A stretch of DNA of 24,684 nucleotides, taken from contig CANTEO010000040.1 of assembly GCA_947652855.1 (NCBI GenBank), forward strand, positions 1 to 24,684, given 5' to 3'. Of this stretch, positions 21,557 through 24,684 are shown in pieces. A program made the translations under genes and the position numbers. The stretch comes from an uncultured Roseburia sp. Lineage in GTDB: Bacteria > Bacillota > Clostridia > Lachnospirales > Lachnospiraceae. Position 1 is the stretch's first letter. The number at the start of each line of letters is the position of its first letter. Below the pieces are notes generated by a model that did not search any database, was not told the DNA's origin, and saw only the letters and a program-made list of their open reading frames with translations.

Positions 21557-22669
21557 TTGTATTTAATGTTAAAAGACACACAAGTGTTATATTTCGATTT
21601 AGAGGAATTTATTGTGCAGGTGATACGCAACGACCTGCTGCCGTTCTGCCTTCGGTCAAACATTCGGCCGGGAACCGGCTTAAAAGACATCCTGCACAAC
21701 GTGCAGGCCATTAAAAGCTGCTTAAGCAATCGTGTACTGTCATTGTCGCGGGACAACGCTAAGCAAATTTACGCCGCTTTTCAAATCCCACAGATTGACT
21801 CCATCGACAACCGTTCCAATATCTGCATCAAATGCAAAGGCGTCTCCATACAGGACAGTTACTGGATCAAAGAAGACAGCGACACGGTCGCTTGGAACAA
21901 TGTCAATATCCGGCAAAACAATCTGGGAGACATTGCGAACGTTTCCTTAAGCGGCTTTAACCCAACCATCGCCACCAACAGCATCTGCCCCGAACTGACG
22001 ACAAAGGGCTTGTTCCGCAAGGGCTGGATCCACATTGGTGACGACCTGTATATGTTAAAGTCTGACAGGACGAACAACCATATTAACACCAGAATGGAAA
22101 TCCTGGCTTCAGAGATTTTAGAATGCTTTCAAAATAAAATAAACACAATCGCCTATGCGGGAGACGTCAAAAACACGGTGGATGGGGTCGCGTTCATTTC
22201 CATATGCGAAAATTTTGTCGAAGAGGAGTATTCCTTCGTAGAAGCCTGGGAGGCTATGGAATATTTAAAACGGCGCAGCATAGATTTTCGCGCATATTGC
22301 TTACAGCGATGGGGCTCTGCCTTTGCCAGCATACCCGTGCTGGACTACATTATATCCAATACAGACCGGCACACACAAAACTATGGCTTTCTTATGAACA
22401 ATTCTACAGGCCAAATTGAAAAACTGGCTCCCCTATTTGACTTTAACTGCGCGCTCGTATCAGATTATTTTTCGCGCAATGCCGAAGATACGTTTAGTCA
22501 AATGTTTAACACAAAAGAAACCTTACGGGAATTAGCCTATAAATTTTTGAAATATACAGATCTTATCTTTGATGAAGAGAAATTTGAACAAGTCTTGAAT
22601 AGAAACAAAGAATATGAATTCGTCTTTGACCGCGTCTATAAACGAATCCAAGAGCTTAATATTACATAA
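21557..22669 (+). CDS. Orphan HipA-like kinase-fold protein
   Basis: The 370-aa protein has the HipA-type kinase order: a lysine in DLYMLKSDR (ATP-binding Lys), TRMEILASEI (the conserved Glu helix), then the catalytic loop YIISNTDRHTQNYGFL (N-x-D-x-H-x-x-N) and the metal-binding LAPLFDFNCAL. The first about 130 residues precede the kinase fold and may be a family-specific cap. HipA kinases phosphorylate proteins such as glutamyl-tRNA synthetase and act as toxins with a HipB partner, but no HipB is adjacent. Start: GGGGTGAG lies ideally for TTG 21557. GTG 21548 in the same frame is part of that site. The substrate and any toxicity are unknown. Confidence 0.75.
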   Translation: MYLMLKDTQVLYFDLEEFIVQVIRNDLLPFCLRSNIRPGTGLKDILHNVQAIKSCLSNRVLSLSRDNAKQIYAAFQIPQIDSIDNRSNICIKCKGVSIQDSYWIKEDSDTVAWNNVNIRQNNLGDIANVSLSGFNPTIATNSICPELTTKGLFRKGWIHIGDDLYMLKSDRTNNHINTRMEILASEILECFQNKINTIAYAGDVKNTVDGVAFISICENFVEEEYSFVEAWEAMEYLKRRSIDFRAYCLQRWGSAFASIPVLDYIISNTDRHTQNYGFLMNNSTGQIEKLAPLFDFNCALVSDYFSRNAEDTFSQMFNTKETLRELAYKFLKYTDLIFDEEKFEQVLNRNKEYEFVFDRVYKRIQELNIT

Positions 22670-22753
22670 AACCATCTGGCATATTCAAACCGCTTCATTC
22701 AATACATTCCAATTAATTTTCTTTCTGTTGTGTAAATTTTAATAAATATTTTA

Positions 22754-22782
22754 TTGTATCCCATAACACGCTGCGGTATGAT
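22754..22782 (+). promoter_or_regulatory. Sigma-A-type promoter for the lipoprotein gene
   Basis: TTGTAT (22754-22759), a 17-bp spacer and TATGAT (22777-22782) precede AAGGAGA and the ATG at 22816. Confidence 0.6.
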
Positions 22783-22815
22783 ATAAGAACTATTTTTTCA
22801 AAAAGGAGACTTCCG

Positions 22816-24135
22816 ATGAGAAAACGCCAATTCATCAGCATTCTTACCTTAGCTTTGTTTCTTAGCGGCTGCAGCGCGCAGGAAACCTCATCCGTACAGG
22901 ATACAGAAGGCTTTATAAAAAAAGAATCCACAGAAACAGCAATCGAGCATACAGAGGAAAAAGACGATGAAAAAAATACGTCGAATTTATCAGAGCCTTC
23001 CGATTTTAAAAATACGGATGTCTTTGGCATACAAATAACAGAAATGACAGAGCAGCCGGTCTACCATGCCAAGAAAGCTCCCACAGATGTTGTATTGGAG
23101 GCTTCTATTTCTTATCCTCGCATAGCAATTGCGGAGCATCCCGCTGCCGCCGACAAAATAAACAGCGCAATAGAAAAGGAAGTTGAGACATTTCGAAAGT
23201 TTGAAGCTGAAAATGCCGGCTATGCAGAAGAAGCGTATCTCTCCTCCATCGAGACCAAAGACGGATCTTTTCAGGCGTATACAGCCGATTTTTCTTATCA
23301 GGTGAAACGCTGTGACGACAAGCTCATCTCCATCGTCTTTACTCAAAATGACTTCAGCGGCGGCGCCCACGCCAACACCTGGAGCTATGGCGCTGCCTTT
23401 GACGCTTCTTCAGGCGAGCGGCTCTATTTGGAGAGCCTAAGCAAAGATTCCACCGCATTTTTACAAACGCTTTCAGAAAGCCTAAATGCACAGGCGGCGC
23501 TGCCCGCCTATCAGAATTATTTATTTGATGACAACCCTGCCTCAATAGAAGAATCCCTGCTTGGCAATTCCGTCTGCTGGTACTTTGACCGAAGCGGCCT
23601 GTCCTTTATATGCAATCCCTATGTGCTAGGCTCCTACGCCGCCGGGACATTTGAGTTTAATATACCATACGAAAGCTTAAACGGCCTCAAAAAAGAATAT
23701 GCCTATTCAGGCTCTTTCATCCGCAAGCTCTTTCCGGGAATTTCAGCTTCGTATGACCTCAATGGAGACAGCGTAACAGAAGATGTCTGCTACGCTATCT
23801 CCACAGATGAGTCTTTTTCCTATGCAACGCCTGTTCTTACAGTAAATGGCAAAGATTTTTCCTCTCAATTTGACAAACTGTACATGACCTACCTCTGGAC
23901 GGGGGCATATTACCTAATGGACATTGACCCTGAAGACCACTACATTGAAATCGCCATCTCCAACCAGAACTCCGAAAATCCTGCAGGAACCTGCACGCAT
24001 TTTTTTCGATACGATTCTTCCAGCCACATTGTATATTTGGGCAACGTGCCTGGTATTATGAATGAAGATATGCAGGTGCGCTATAACGCAAACGGGAACC
24101 TGATTTTGTGCAACCGCAGCGGAGAGCCGATGTGA
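22816..24135 (+). CDS. Secreted lipoprotein with RsiV-like (DUF4163/DUF3298) domain and a C-terminal extension
   Basis: The signal peptide MRKRQFISILTLALFLSGC ends in a lipobox (LSGC, lipidated Cys19), so the protein is anchored outside the membrane. An acidic Ser/Glu-rich linker (20-65) follows. The region about 75-290 matches the RsiV/PdaC type: SYPRIAIAEHPAAADKIN, then FTQNDFSGGAHANTWSYG and DASSGERLYLESL, which is the DUF3298 core. In RsiV this fold binds lysozyme. Whether it does so here is unknown. The last about 140 residues (SASYDLNGDSVTEDV, then VLTVNGKDF) form an extra beta-rich module. The protein ends NRSGEPM abruptly, 7 nt before the convergent neighbour's stop. AAGGAGA supports the start. 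It is a single-gene unit. Confidence 0.8.
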   Translation: MRKRQFISILTLALFLSGCSAQETSSVQDTEGFIKKESTETAIEHTEEKDDEKNTSNLSEPSDFKNTDVFGIQITEMTEQPVYHAKKAPTDVVLEASISYPRIAIAEHPAAADKINSAIEKEVETFRKFEAENAGYAEEAYLSSIETKDGSFQAYTADFSYQVKRCDDKLISIVFTQNDFSGGAHANTWSYGAAFDASSGERLYLESLSKDSTAFLQTLSESLNAQAALPAYQNYLFDDNPASIEESLLGNSVCWYFDRSGLSFICNPYVLGSYAAGTFEFNIPYESLNGLKKEYAYSGSFIRKLFPGISASYDLNGDSVTEDVCYAISTDESFSYATPVLTVNGKDFSSQFDKLYMTYLWTGAYYLMDIDPEDHYIEIAISNQNSENPAGTCTHFFRYDSSSHIVYLGNVPGIMNEDMQVRYNANGNLILCNRSGEPM

Positions 24136-24142
24136 CCTCCAT

Positions 24143-24684
24143 TTATGCATTCAAATGCTGTTCCAATGCCCTGCGCACGGCCCCTTCCCCTGCGCACATT
24201 TCCTTAAAATAATCACGTACCAATTCGCTTAAGCCCACATCTTGCAAGTTTACGCCAAAGATCGCTTTATCACATAAAATCGGCGTTATCGCTTCCATAT
24301 GCTCCGTATTTCCTAGCTTAATTTTTTCTAAACGCGGGCAGACGGAGCTAAGAAGCGGATCTGGGCTTAATTCAAACGGCCTTCCTGCATCATCTACCGC
24401 CATCAGATAACGGAGCCATCCTGCAAATACCAACGGGATAAACGTCAGTTTTTTCACTTCCGTACCTCCCCTTGACGCATATGCCTTGATCGTCTCTCCA
24501 AAACGCACTGCCAGCTTTTGCGACGTATCTGTCGCAATTCGTTGCGGCGTATCCGGCATAAACGGATTTGGAAAGCGAATATTCAAAACCGTATCAATAA
24601 ATTCCTTCGGATCCAGGATTCCAGGATGAACCACACCGGGAAGACGTATCGTAGCGGAGAAAAATCCATCTGAATAGTCTTATG
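24143..24684 (-). pseudogene. C-terminal part of a mannitol dehydrogenase-family gene, frame interrupted at the window edge
   Basis: The readable part (GILDPKEFIDTVLNIRFPNPF, MPDTPQRIATDTSQKL, AVRFGETIKAY, PLVFAGWLRYLMAVDD, ELSPDPLL) is the C-terminal catalytic domain of polyol/mannitol dehydrogenases and fructuronate reductases, NAD-dependent oxidoreductases of sugar-acid and polyol metabolism. Whole enzymes have about 450-550 aa with an N-terminal Rossmann domain that is not seen here. In the same frame a TAA occurs at 24680-24682. A neighbouring frame is open to the edge. The only in-frame start candidate, GTG 24634, has no ribosome site. So the gene is either broken by a nonsense or frameshift mutation or is a sequencing error. 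The stop lies 7 nt from the lipoprotein gene's end. Confidence 0.65.

Noticed and set aside
22990..23370. A 126-codon minus-strand frame opposite the lipoprotein gene
   Set aside because: It has no recognisable domain, and the plus strand has a signal peptide and conserved motifs.

Overview
The window looks like the chromosome of a motile, spore-forming, Gram-positive gut-type Clostridium, most likely a Lachnospiraceae. The evidence is a BofA-family sporulation gene, a DUF2508 (YaaL-like) gene, a flagellin/FliS pair beside a large DUF6240-like protein, a monoderm-style Tad (type IVb) pilus operon with no outer-membrane secretin genes, and a DUF6382-FHA protein. There is no CRISPR array, prophage or insertion sequence. 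Genes are tightly packed, mostly on the minus strand, and no gene-free stretch exceeds about 300 bases.

Left arm (1-5.7 kb): an unrecognised protein that reads like a metallo-beta-lactamase fold stripped of its metal ligands (minus) has a back-to-back promoter arrangement with murG (plus). A HIT-family protein (minus) and a small soluble histidine kinase (plus) diverge around an 18-bp palindrome. A flavodoxin-fold/SCP2 fusion and a rhomboid protease follow on the minus strand. Several convergent junctions carry GC-rich hairpins without U-tracts.

Centre (5.7-14.8 kb): one long minus-strand Tad operon runs from a clear promoter at about 14.83 kb in the order prepilin peptidase, TadZ-like, TadA, TadB, TadC, Flp1 pilin (a 56-aa gene), DUF5702 protein, TadE-like protein with two Cys/His modules, second prepilin peptidase, short TadE-like pseudopilin, DUF6382-FHA protein. 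Many genes overlap or nearly touch, and an unusual number appear to start with TTG behind a strong Shine-Dalgarno sequence. The rhomboid gene lies directly downstream but has its own promoter. The logic is pilin and pseudopilins (Flp1, TadE-like, DUF5702), their processing (two A24 peptidases), the motor and platform (TadA/B/C), positioning (TadZ) and a possible phosphothreonine-sensing FHA regulator.

Right-centre (14.9-20.7 kb): bofA (minus) diverges from a DUF2508 gene (plus), whose 3' end overlaps fliS (minus) by 37 nt. Upstream of fliS are flagellin and the roughly 1040-aa DUF6240-like protein. A near-perfect sigma-28 promoter for flagellin is embedded in the last codons of the large gene.

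Right arm (20.8-24.7 kb, mainly plus): a small XRE/Cro-type regulator, a tRNA-Pro(CGG) with a good promoter and a clean intrinsic terminator, an orphan HipA-like kinase, an RsiV-like lipoprotein, and on the minus strand the C-terminal part of a mannitol-dehydrogenase-family enzyme whose reading frame is broken just before the window ends.
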